NCBI GenBank assembly: GCA_026552975.1 | Contig: JAPMTR010000075.1 | Location: 1-57,854, forward strand | Length of the DNA stretch: 57,854 bases | From: Candidatus Methanoperedens sp. | GTDB lineage: Archaea; Halobacteriota; Methanosarcinia; Methanosarcinales; Methanoperedenaceae | Direction of reading: 5' to 3' | Shown: piece after piece, positions 43,511 through 51,209 of the stretch | Layout: each line of letters starts with the position of its first letter | How positions within the stretch are numbered: the first letter of the stretch is position 1 | Notes under the pieces: model-generated | Seen by the model: only the letters and a program-made list of their open reading frames with translations | What the model was told of the DNA's origin: nothing | The model's database searches: none | Translations under genes and position numbers: made by a program

Positions 43511-44542
43511 TTAGAGCTTGATATCCTCACTTTCAACAAGCAGTCTGAACTCATCAAGGCTCAGGCGTCCATCCTTCTTGAACTTCTTCTTGGCAGTCTC
43601 CCGTTTCCCTTCATTTTTCTGTCCATCACGGACAAGCTGGTATTCTTTCATCTGTCCAAGATATACATCAAGTTCATCACGAAGTTTAGGGATTTCAGCC
43701 TTTAATGCACCAACTTTCTTTCGAAGTGGAGCTATTCCTTTAAATTTCTCATTTAACTGAGCATGATATGAATCCGCTTCCTTTCTCAGTGTGTCAATTT
43801 CGTTATAAAGCTTGATCATCTCTTCATGGGACTTCTGTGATTCCTGAGCAAGCGTCTGTATCTTTGCATGCAGGGAATCCATATCAGTATAGATCTCCTT
43901 TCCCTTTGCATATTCAAGGGAAATAATAGAATGTATCTCGTTTGCTTTCTTTGTTGCAACCAATCTCTGGCTCAACTCAATTAACTTGGTATAAATATTG
44001 ATCTCATGTTCAAGAGGAATGTCTGCCGTCAAAAAGAGAGTTAGCTCATCAGCATAAGCTTTTTCAAGGTTTTCTGCTCTTCCGCGCGCTGAAAGGTTCA
44101 ATTCATCACGGGACTTTTTTAGTTCTCCTATCTTTTCACTGAATTCCTTACCTTTTCCCCTCATCTGATCTCTCTGGGCTTTGAGTTGGGCGATCTGTGC
44201 ATTTATCTCATCGCGATTTTTCCTCAATTGCGCTGCTTTAGGAGAAAGCTCCTTTACTCTTGAATTCAAGCCGTCACGCTTGGCTTTTAGATCATTTCCA
44301 CCATGGTTATGAAGTGATATCTCTTTAAATATTGCTCTTATATCTCTTTCATCATGTTCGATCTTCTGCCTCAGGAGATTTATCTTTTCTTTTAGTTCGC
44401 GTTCAGGCAATTTGGGATATACTCTGGGTGTCTCAGCTACTTTTGTTTCCTCTTGTTTTTGCTCAGTTTGATCAAATACCTGATCTGATGTCTGGTCGAG
44501 TGTTTGCTCTTTTTCTTGAATATTTTCCATGTCTTCACTCAA
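43511..44542 (-). CDS. Long coiled-coil protein
   Basis: A 343-residue protein that is almost wholly alpha-helical coiled coil, after a Gln/Glu-rich leader. Heptad-like stretches (ELKEKINLLRQKIEHDERDI, RDEINAQIAQLKAQRDQMRG, LRKKVGALKAEIPKLRDELD) run from about residue 45 to 300, then a basic region with KKKFKKDGRLSLDEFRLL. It matches the general type of archaeal COG1340-like coiled-coil proteins whose role is unknown. The track start is a TTG overlapping the upstream gene; an ATG four codons in (MENIQEK) is an alternative. It is the last gene of the cob-mcm run. Confidence 0.7.
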   Translation of the reverse strand: MSEDMENIQEKEQTLDQTSDQVFDQTEQKQEETKVAETPRVYPKLPERELKEKINLLRQKIEHDERDIRAIFKEISLHNHGGNDLKAKRDGLNSRVKELSPKAAQLRKNRDEINAQIAQLKAQRDQMRGKGKEFSEKIGELKKSRDELNLSARGRAENLEKAYADELTLFLTADIPLEHEINIYTKLIELSQRLVATKKANEIHSIISLEYAKGKEIYTDMDSLHAKIQTLAQESQKSHEEMIKLYNEIDTLRKEADSYHAQLNEKFKGIAPLRKKVGALKAEIPKLRDELDVYLGQMKEYQLVRDGQKNEGKRETAKKKFKKDGRLSLDEFRLLVESEDIKL

Positions 44543-45203
44543 CTTTTATCCCCCCTTTTTGTTTCTCCCAGTAAGCTAAAGCTGTAGAATGGCTTTCAAT
44601 TCTTCTTTTTAACCAGTTGTGCTTTCCTTCGATTTCATTGATCTGTTTTTCAAGATCTTTTGATAAATCGATATCCTGTTTTGGCTTATCCATTATCGAT
44701 ATTAGCTCTTTATGAGACTCGTTCGCCTCATTTAGCATGTCCATTATTGCTTTAGAAGTGACATTAATTCCCGATTTCAGGACTTCGGATTCAAAATCAG
44801 AAAGCAGTTTCTTTACTTCAGCGATCGCCTTATCCTCCTCGTCAATATTTCTCGAATTCTGGAGTTTTTTCTCGAATTCTTCGATCCTGCTTGATATACG
44901 CATTACATCATGGATATTTATTGCATTGCTCTGTCGCATCTTCTCAAGAATTGCATTGAAAAGTTCATCTCTTTGTTTTTTGGCCTGGTGGAAATAAAGA
45001 AAATATTTTTCATTGAGCACTGTGATCTTTGTTTCATTCGTCTCAATTTCTTTTTTGAGTTCCTGGGATTGCTTATTAATAGCATTGAGTTTTTCATCAA
45101 GCCCGGAAAATTCTTCATTGAAGATCACGATAAATTTTTTATGTTTATCTATAACCAGTTCCATCAATTTATTAGTATCAATTTTTTCAATTATTTCAGT
45201 CAT
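44535..45203 (-). CDS. Coiled-coil protein
   Basis: A 222-residue helical protein with coiled-coil segments at about residues 20-60 (LNAINKQSQELKKEIETNETK) and 75-120, and a terminal NWLKRRIESHSTALAYWEKQ stretch. No catalytic motif is seen. It overlaps its neighbours on both sides (four bases with DUF424, eight with the next coiled-coil gene), so it is translated as part of the cob-mcm operon. It may form a complex with the second coiled-coil protein; a structural role with MCM or chromosome is conjecture. Confidence 0.65.
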   Translation of the reverse strand: MTEIIEKIDTNKLMELVIDKHKKFIVIFNEEFSGLDEKLNAINKQSQELKKEIETNETKITVLNEKYFLYFHQAKKQRDELFNAILEKMRQSNAINIHDVMRISSRIEEFEKKLQNSRNIDEEDKAIAEVKKLLSDFESEVLKSGINVTSKAIMDMLNEANESHKELISIMDKPKQDIDLSKDLEKQINEIEGKHNWLKRRIESHSTALAYWEKQKGGIKVE

Positions 45204-45496
45204 AGTTGCACCATCTGTGCATGGGGTATCCCATCAATATAAATAACGGTGTCAGGGTCAATGCACCCGCATCTAACTGCGCATGCAATAGATCTTTTAC
45301 CTGCCAGGTTCGCGATAGATGCACATGCCAGGGCTTCCTTTATTTCGTCTTCACATGCCTCGCAACCTTTATAGAAGCTTTCATCCAGCTTAAGCACAAG
45401 GTTTCCTTCCCTGAACTTTTTCCCGATGAGGTCTTTATCACAGACTGCTACTATCACTTTTCCATCAGTATCATATCTTTTCATGAACATTTTCAA
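45200..45496 (-). CDS. DUF424 family protein
   Basis: A 98-residue archaeal protein of the DUF424 (COG2412) family: VAVCDKDLIGKKFREGNLVLKLDESFYKG, then ALACASIANLAGKRSIACAVRCGCIDPDTVIYIDGIPHAQ. The Cys-rich middle (CEACEDE, CAVRCGC) might bind metal. The function is unknown in all archaea. The frame starts at a TTG overlapping the MCM stop (TTGA); ATGs two and four codons in are alternatives. The location between mcm and coiled-coil genes may be conserved. Confidence 0.85.
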   Translation of the reverse strand: MKMFMKRYDTDGKVIVAVCDKDLIGKKFREGNLVLKLDESFYKGCEACEDEIKEALACASIANLAGKRSIACAVRCGCIDPDTVIYIDGIPHAQMVQL

Positions 45497-47577
45497 ACGA
45501 CCCTGAACCTTTCATTGCTTGATTCAATTATCTCGCCTGCACTCTTTAACTTTTGTATCATATCTTCCACAGTATCTTTTTTTATCCCAAATTCTTCAGC
45601 CTTTGATATAATATCTTCTATTGGTGCGCCACCCTTATGCTCATTCTGGATATCCCTGATTATCTCCCTTAGCACTTTTATCCTGTCCCGCTGGTTCTTT
45701 CCCATACCAACATTCACGATATCAGCATCAAGCTTTCCTGTTTCTGGATCTGTCATGACCTGCTTCAGGCTGGCCATAACTATACGGATCGTCCTTGTTG
45801 TATCCTCAGTTGTTATGACCTGGCTTAAACGAACACGGGCGCTGGCTTCAGCCAGACGTATCAAAGCTTCAAGCTGGCGTGCTGTCACCGGGACAGGAGA
45901 ATTTGGATCTTCACCCTGTTTCCTCAACCCGAGATAAAAGTCTATCAATTGTTTGCGCGCATCGTCCTGGATAATAGGGAATATATTTCTCTTTGTATAT
46001 GCGATATATTTCCTGAGTTGTTCTGCCTCCAGAACTGGCTGGATCACTTCCGTCGCTTTTGTTATCTCTTCAGAAGTTATTCCTGAATTAATTATATTGT
46101 TCTTTCGGACAGAAAGCTCCCCTGCATAATGGGCTTTCAGAATATGCTCTGCGATGGCAGTATCTCTTGTTACAGAAGGCTCATCTGTGAGTATGAAAAT
46201 AAGGTCAAATCGAGAAAGAAGAGCTGGGGGCATGTTTATCTGTTTTGCAATGGGTTCATACCGGTCAAACCTGCCAAATTTCGGGTTAGCGGCACCCAGA
46301 AGTGCACAGCGTGATTTTAATGTTGCCATGATCCCCGCCTTTGCTATGCTGATCGTCTGCTGTTCCATAGCTTCATGCATGGAACTCCTGTCTTCCGGTT
46401 CCATCTTATCAAGTTCATCAACGCAGGCAAGACCCATATCCGCAAGCACAAGTGCTCCTGCTTCGAGAGTCCACCGACCATCCCCGAACTCATCCTTGAC
46501 AGCTGTCGCAGTAAGACCTGCTGAAGTTGAACTTTTTCCGCTTGTATATATTCCACGCGGAGCAAGCTTTACAGCATACCTGAGCAACTGGGATTTGGCC
46601 ACCCCCGGATCACCTACAAGTAGAATATGAATATCACCGCGAATACGGGCGCCATCGGGCAATTTCTTTGCTACCCCTGAGAAAAGCTGAAGCGCCATGG
46701 CTTCCTTCACTTCCTCATAACCATAGATCGAAGGTGCAATAGATCCGATTATCTTATTATATACCTCTTTATCTTTACCAAGTGTCAGGATCTCTTCTAT
46801 GTCATCTTTTGAGATCTCGATATCCTCAAATTCCTTATCTTCAATATCGATAGATATCCCATCAAGTACAAGGTCAAAAAATGTGCTCTTTCCTTCGCGA
46901 TTACTTCGCTGGAATGAACGTAATATCCCGGAAATGACCACTCGATCCCCTGGTGATACAAGTCCTGCAAGGTCGTCATCCACATCCACATCTATAGTCT
47001 GGGGCTGCTCACCGCCCCGCAGATCATCAGGAGATTCTTGTATTCTCAGTTTCTGGGCGTCTATGAACTCGGATTGTTCATGAAGAAGTTTAAAAGGCCC
47101 TTTGCGCCCGCATGCATCGCTCTGGCATTCGAAAGGCTCAACGAACTTGCCCTCGGCCTGAGGCATAAATGTTACATCGCCGCATCTCTGGCATTTAAAC
47201 GCCGCATTGATGATCTTTGGCCGCACTTCAGTTGCTTTCCTGATAAGTCCTGCCACTGCTATGAACTTATTAATGTTGTTGCTTCGAAGTTCCCTTATCT
47301 GGATGCGCTCCGGGATCTTGACGATCCTTACATGGGTATTCGTAAAAACAACATCAGCCGGAAGGTCAATACTGCCAAGCGCTTCATTTGCATGCTTCAT
47401 GACGCTTTCAGGATGATCCAGAAGCTCGCGGGCAAGATTCATATCAAAACGATTTATATCTGGAAATTGAATTATCAGGCTCCTTAATTCAGGATAATCC
47501 TTTGCTAATTCAAGAATTTTTTCCCAGTAATAACGTTTGAAGAAATCTTCCCAGACCTGAATAGAGGATTGAACCAT
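45493..47577 (-). CDS. mcm: Replicative DNA helicase MCM
   Basis: A 694-residue archaeal MCM. The N-terminal domain carries the zinc motif CQRCGD ... CQSDACG (about residues 129-160). The AAA+ core has Walker A GDPGVAKSQLLRYA (about 322-335), the pre-sensor and Walker B LACVDELDKM, the MCM signature sensor LLGAANPKFGRFD and the arginine-finger LLSRFDLIFIL. A C-terminal winged helix follows (IEDIISKAEEFGIKKDTVEDMIQKLKSAGEI). It unwinds DNA 3'-5' as a double hexamer. There is no intein. It follows cobY by nine bases, and the 27-bp repeat array lies 2.3 kb upstream on the same strand. Confidence 0.97.
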   Translation of the reverse strand: MVQSSIQVWEDFFKRYYWEKILELAKDYPELRSLIIQFPDINRFDMNLARELLDHPESVMKHANEALGSIDLPADVVFTNTHVRIVKIPERIQIRELRSNNINKFIAVAGLIRKATEVRPKIINAAFKCQRCGDVTFMPQAEGKFVEPFECQSDACGRKGPFKLLHEQSEFIDAQKLRIQESPDDLRGGEQPQTIDVDVDDDLAGLVSPGDRVVISGILRSFQRSNREGKSTFFDLVLDGISIDIEDKEFEDIEISKDDIEEILTLGKDKEVYNKIIGSIAPSIYGYEEVKEAMALQLFSGVAKKLPDGARIRGDIHILLVGDPGVAKSQLLRYAVKLAPRGIYTSGKSSTSAGLTATAVKDEFGDGRWTLEAGALVLADMGLACVDELDKMEPEDRSSMHEAMEQQTISIAKAGIMATLKSRCALLGAANPKFGRFDRYEPIAKQINMPPALLSRFDLIFILTDEPSVTRDTAIAEHILKAHYAGELSVRKNNIINSGITSEEITKATEVIQPVLEAEQLRKYIAYTKRNIFPIIQDDARKQLIDFYLGLRKQGEDPNSPVPVTARQLEALIRLAEASARVRLSQVITTEDTTRTIRIVMASLKQVMTDPETGKLDADIVNVGMGKNQRDRIKVLREIIRDIQNEHKGGAPIEDIISKAEEFGIKKDTVEDMIQKLKSAGEIIESSNERFRVV

Positions 47578-47586
47578 TTGTAGCTA

Positions 47587-48237
47587 CTAAAGCAAGAAGG
47601 GTATTTCAATGTTTCGAGATTTTAGCAATCCGTTCAAATACTTCTCACAAACCTCAAGATCCCCGGGCGCATTGACATTCAACGCCAGTTCCTCTTCATC
47701 AAGGATAAGATTAAAATCCTCCTGTTCTTTCTCGATCATTCCAGCATCAAGTATGTTTATCCCGCATGGGACAATGAAATCATCATTCTTATGAAAAACA
47801 GTATCTGGTCGCAAGCCCAGCTTTGTGAACACATCCAGTTTCATGTGAACCGAAAGCGCAGGTGTGTTTACCCGGGTATATTTTTCAATTATCCTGTCTA
47901 TAAGATCGGTAGTAACTAGAGGAAGGTCAGCCATCATTATGAATACGCTCCCTGTGATGCCTGCTTCCATGATAGCACCTATCATATCATGTACAAAACC
48001 CTCCCCATCTGTATGAATAATTGCAATTTTGTCATTTTTTTTCTTAAAATCAAAAAGCCATTCATTAGTTTTATTAACTCGCGGTGAAGTTGCAATAAAG
48101 ATACGTCCTATGTTCCTTGAACAAAGAAGGGCATCGAGCACATAATGTATCAGAGGTTTCCCGAAAAGGAGAGTAAGAGGTTTTTCATCCTTTCCCAGGC
48201 GTTTTCCCATCCCTCCTGCCATTACCAGAGCATCCAT
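47587..48237 (-). CDS. cobY: Adenosylcobinamide-phosphate guanylyltransferase
   Basis: A 216-residue nucleotidyltransferase that activates adenosylcobinamide phosphate with GTP, the archaeal replacement for CobU. MDALVMAGGMGKRLGKDEKPL (start) is the GT-A type NTP loop, with IMMADLPLVTTDLI and VPCGINILDAG. It overlaps cobS by 16 bases. The family start at MDALVMAGG is conserved. Together with cobS and cobZ it completes nucleotide-loop assembly of cobamide. Confidence 0.92.
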   Translation of the reverse strand: MDALVMAGGMGKRLGKDEKPLTLLFGKPLIHYVLDALLCSRNIGRIFIATSPRVNKTNEWLFDFKKKNDKIAIIHTDGEGFVHDMIGAIMEAGITGSVFIMMADLPLVTTDLIDRIIEKYTRVNTPALSVHMKLDVFTKLGLRPDTVFHKNDDFIVPCGINILDAGMIEKEQEDFNLILDEEELALNVNAPGDLEVCEKYLNGLLKSRNIEIPFLL

Positions 48238-48986
48238 CCGACACCTCCAAGATAAAGAAGAGCTGCAAGACGTCCAATTTCATTAGCAGATCCTACGACA
48301 TCCCCACTCACACCCCCAAAATGTCGGTTGGCAGTATTAAGGACAAGAAGTCCTGACAACTGCGAAACTATTAATGCTTCGATACCCTGGGAACCAAGAA
48401 CAATATAACAAACTAATATCGAAAATATCATCCCTGTGATCAAGTCGGATTTCTTCGTATTATCAACGGTCATAGACCCAAAACCTTCATGGATCCTCCG
48501 TCCGAAAGCTGCCACAGTGATCATGGACTGCTTGGCGCTTGTTTCAGCAATGATCAACGCATATGGTAGAAGGAGATAAATATTGGATTCCTGGATCGAC
48601 ACGAGAGAGACAAAAAGACCCAGGATGGCAATCATGCAAAAAACAATACCACCGGTCCCAACAGCGGTATCTCGCGTGGCAGAGATCTTTTTCTCTTTTG
48701 AACCATGTGCTGCTATGCCATCTCCAAAATCTGCAAGCCCGTCAATGTGGTTAATCCCGGTAAAATAATATATCGCTATGATAACAAGAAGCGCGACCAT
48801 TATCGGGGATAATACCAGCGATGAAGCCAATCCGATCACAGCAAGAATAATACCAATAACTGCGCCTACAACCGGAAATAAATATATATGCTTCATAAGA
48901 TTTTCGATTCCTTCCATGCTTATACCTACCGGTATCGTGGAAAGAAAACCAAAACCATTACGCAGGGATGACAGGATGTTTTTCAT
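48222..48986 (-). CDS. cobS: Adenosylcobinamide-GDP ribazoletransferase (cobalamin synthase)
   Basis: A 254-residue membrane enzyme joining adenosylcobinamide-GDP and alpha-ribazole(-phosphate). GFLSTIPVG starts the family pattern, GINHIDGLADFGDGIAAHGSKEKK is the metal-binding signature, RDTAVGTGGI follows, and GGVSGDVVGSANEIGRL is the C-terminal signature. Seven or so hydrophobic segments are visible. It overlaps cobZ by four bases (ATGA) and cobY by 16. Confidence 0.95.
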   Translation of the reverse strand: MKNILSSLRNGFGFLSTIPVGISMEGIENLMKHIYLFPVVGAVIGIILAVIGLASSLVLSPIMVALLVIIAIYYFTGINHIDGLADFGDGIAAHGSKEKKISATRDTAVGTGGIVFCMIAILGLFVSLVSIQESNIYLLLPYALIIAETSAKQSMITVAAFGRRIHEGFGSMTVDNTKKSDLITGMIFSILVCYIVLGSQGIEALIVSQLSGLLVLNTANRHFGGVSGDVVGSANEIGRLAALLYLGGVGWMLW

Positions 48987-49591
48987 CCGGCAAAACCGAC
49001 TTTTTCGACTTTGACCCTTTTTGGTCTGGTCGCCTTCTTTTTTGTTTTCTTGACCGGTTTTTCACTATCTTTGTTTCCTCTTGAATACATGTTGGCTGAA
49101 GTCCCGCCAATAAGTCCAGCTATTACATCGTCCATAAAAGGCCCAAGCTTTGACAGGATACCGGGTTTTAATTTATCAAATCTCACATATTCAAATATTC
49201 CCTTGTCTCCGCTTATGTATTTTGCAATACTCATCCCGATGACCTCATCTACTATAAGGAAGGTGAGGTCTTTTTTGAAAGTTTCTTTTGTCATGCCGGG
49301 AAGCTCTCCCTTCTCTCCAGCGTTTTCAAGAAGCATCCCTGCGTACATGAGAATGCTCAAATTTGGATCTGAAAGTGCGTGTTTCATTTCTCTTTTGAAG
49401 ACTTTTCGGGCGATGGCCAGCGTTTCTACGCCGGGATGAGGTACATAAAGTTCCATAGCGGTTGAAACGAGAACGTCTTCAGAAAGTCCAGCCTCTTCAA
49501 GGACTTTCATTATGGATATTGTTCCAGATACACCCAGATTTTCAGGCTGGTTTTCTTTCTTTTTTTCTTTTTTTATGCTGGATAATTTCAT
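48983..49591 (-). CDS. cobZ: Alpha-ribazole phosphatase CobZ (PgpA-like fold)
   Basis: Archaeal CobZ removes phosphate from alpha-ribazole phosphate or adenosylcobalamin phosphate, the last step of nucleotide-loop assembly. The C-terminal half is the PgpA-like domain: LTFLIVDEVIGMSIAKYISGDKGIFEYVRFD ... GPFMDDVIAGLIGG. The N-terminal half (SGTISIMKVLEEAGLSEDVLVSTAMELYVPHPGVE) is CobZ-specific. I use the ATG at 49591 (MKLSSIKKEKK) rather than the TTG at 49618. The tail is Lys/Arg-rich (KKTKKKATRPKRVK). It is the first gene of the cob-mcm operon; a TATA-like TTTATA at about 49655 precedes it. Confidence 0.85.
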   Translation of the reverse strand: MKLSSIKKEKKKENQPENLGVSGTISIMKVLEEAGLSEDVLVSTAMELYVPHPGVETLAIARKVFKREMKHALSDPNLSILMYAGMLLENAGEKGELPGMTKETFKKDLTFLIVDEVIGMSIAKYISGDKGIFEYVRFDKLKPGILSKLGPFMDDVIAGLIGGTSANMYSRGNKDSEKPVKKTKKKATRPKRVKVEKVGFAG

Positions 49592-49702
49592 AATATCATC
49601 TGTGGTTTCTTTTCTCAAACTTATTTAAGAACTACTCAATATTCCTATGTCCTATAAATTTTTTCAGGCAGAATGTGTTTTCATTACTGAGGTTTATAGC
49701 TA

Positions 49703-49738
49703 AAAAAGTACGTATAATCTACCTTATACGCACTTTTT
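49703..49738. repeat. 15-bp inverted repeat with A/T-run ends
   Basis: AAAAAGTACGTATAA (49703-49717) and TTATACGCACTTTTT (49724-49738) pair with one mismatch around a six-base loop. The outer A and T runs give a hairpin with a U tract on either strand, so it could end the polB2-cassette transcript. Alternatively it may act as an operator about 110 bases before cobZ. Confidence 0.5.
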
Positions 49739-49892
49739 GGACAAAATGCCCTATTTAGAGGGAAAAACGTAAAATTACTTTTTTGCTTTGAGATGTTGTT
49801 TTGTGGTCTCCAGGGTATTAAATGTAAGACTTGATAGAGAACTCGCGCCATAAATTAAAATAAGGGTCATGAATAAAAATATTTATTAATTT
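49739..49892. other. Spacer between hairpin and repeat array
   Basis: About 150 AT-rich bases with no gene or clear motif. They separate the inverted repeat at 49703-49738 from the 27-bp array. Confidence 0.4.
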
Positions 49893-50146
49893 CCGTAACG
49901 GTAATTCTTTATTATAATCACGTAACGTAAATTAATCGCCTGAATGCCTCCGCGGATAGATACGCACAATTTTGCGTAACGTATTTAATTATATAAAATA
50001 CCGTTACGGGATATTTACGAGACTTTACCGTAACGGAAATATATACCCATTTAACGCGTAACGGAATTTGTTAATTTTAATACCGTTACGGGTATTTGTG
50101 TAATTAATTGCGTAACGGTTTTTAGTGAACTGATTGGCGTAACGGA
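49893..50146. repeat. Array of CCGTWACGG inverted repeats on a 27-bp register
   Basis: Nine good copies of the 7-base core CGTWACG start at 49894, 49921, 49975, 50002, 50029, 50057, 50084, 50111 and 50138. Successive distances are 27, 54, 27, 27, 28, 27, 27 and 27; the one gap has a decayed unit (CTCCGCG) exactly at 49948. Most copies extend to CCGTAACGG or CCGTTACGG, an odd-length palindrome. The intervening 18-20 bases are AT-rich and not conserved. There is no open frame. It lies between the 3' end of the polB2 cassette and the cob-mcm operon. It is not CRISPR (the repeat is far too short). A multi-site operator, origin iterons or a centromere-like site are the options. Confidence 0.85.
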
Positions 50147-50234
50147 AATGTTCGAAATGGTGCCCATATAAAACTAAAATATAATATTTAAGTGATAAAA
50201 TATAAAAATTTTTTATTGGAAAAAAAGATATTAC

Positions 50235-51209
50235 TTATTTGACCTGTGTGTTTACGACTCTTGTATCCACTATTTTATTACCTAAGAATATATCTACTGT
50301 TATAGTATATCTCCCGGCAGGTCTTACCCCGCTTACTTTTTCCGGGATCGTCATCTGTATAGGGATCTCATAGGTCTCACCAGGTTTTATTTTAGCATTA
50401 TATTTATCCGAATATTCTCTTTTCGCTTTATCTCCCATAAATGCAAAATCATTATTTAATGCAAATGTCCTTGTCTCGAATCCGGTGATATCTATTGATC
50501 CAGTATTTATAAGGATTATTTTTGCTTTGACAACACTTCCTGCTGTATAGCCGGGAGCAATTTCGATCCTGGAAATTTTTAGATCACTTGTTTTCTTGAT
50601 ATTGAAAGTACCTGATGCTATATCCGCATTACGATATTTCGCTTTCCACTTATGTTCTCCAGAATAAAGTGCTTTCGTCGATACTGCGCCGCATGTATTT
50701 ACTTCTGAGGGTGGCAATGCATCAACATAAATGATCATTCCTTTTACCCCCATATTTTTTCCTTTAAACGTAGTCTGGAATCCCCACTGATTTTTTGAAG
50801 CCGCAGATTCACGAATATTTATACCGTCAACTGAATCAATTACGACGATAGATTTCCTGGCGGAAATTGTCTGGTTATTAAAACTCACATTGAGTGATAT
50901 GAAGTTCTCACCTATCTCAAATTTTCTTGAGAATTTCTGGCCTGTACCGATATTGATATCGCTCAATTTCCATTCAAATGCTGGCTTGTCTATGTTCTCA
51001 ACCGACGCTTCCAGTACCTCTTCGGTTTCTGTCCATACGACCCTATCGCATCCAATTGATATAGTTGGCGCTGGTTTTTCAGGTATTTCCTGCTTTTTGA
51101 AAATACCCGAACTGAATATCAAAACAAGAATTAAAGTTGCCATAATGACGATTATATATTGTTTTTTAATTTTGGGTTTAGGAATTCTAAAAATATTGCC
51201 ACCTTCCAA
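50235..51209 (-). CDS. Membrane-anchored protein coupled to polB2
   Basis: A 324-residue protein with a basic N-terminus (FRIPKPKIKKQ), one membrane segment (about residues 18-36, YIIVIMATLILVLIFSSGIF), and about 285 residues that should lie outside the cell. The latter look like beta-sandwich domains: one with CDRVVWTETEEVLEASVEN, and a C-terminal CARDB-like domain (SRIEIAPGYTAGSVVKAKIILINTGSIDITG). Its TTG start overlaps the polB2 3' end by 23 bases; the ATG at residue 23 would shorten the anchor. Why a surface-type protein is coupled to a DNA polymerase is unclear; it may simply be a passenger gene. Confidence 0.65.
   Translation of the reverse strand: MEGGNIFRIPKPKIKKQYIIVIMATLILVLIFSSGIFKKQEIPEKPAPTISIGCDRVVWTETEEVLEASVENIDKPAFEWKLSDINIGTGQKFSRKFEIGENFISLNVSFNNQTISARKSIVVIDSVDGINIRESAASKNQWGFQTTFKGKNMGVKGMIIYVDALPPSEVNTCGAVSTKALYSGEHKWKAKYRNADIASGTFNIKKTSDLKISRIEIAPGYTAGSVVKAKIILINTGSIDITGFETRTFALNNDFAFMGDKAKREYSDKYNAKIKPGETYEIPIQMTIPEKVSGVRPAGRYTITVDIFLGNKIVDTRVVNTQVK

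Noticed and set aside
49893-50146. CRISPR array
   Set aside because: The conserved core is only 7-9 bases with 18-20 base AT-rich intervals, and no cas gene is in the window. CRISPR repeats are 23 bases or longer.
49893-50146. Cobalamin riboswitch for the cob operon
   Set aside because: The region is a periodic palindrome array with no B12-box-like sequence, and it lies 300 bases from cobZ with a TATA-like element in between.
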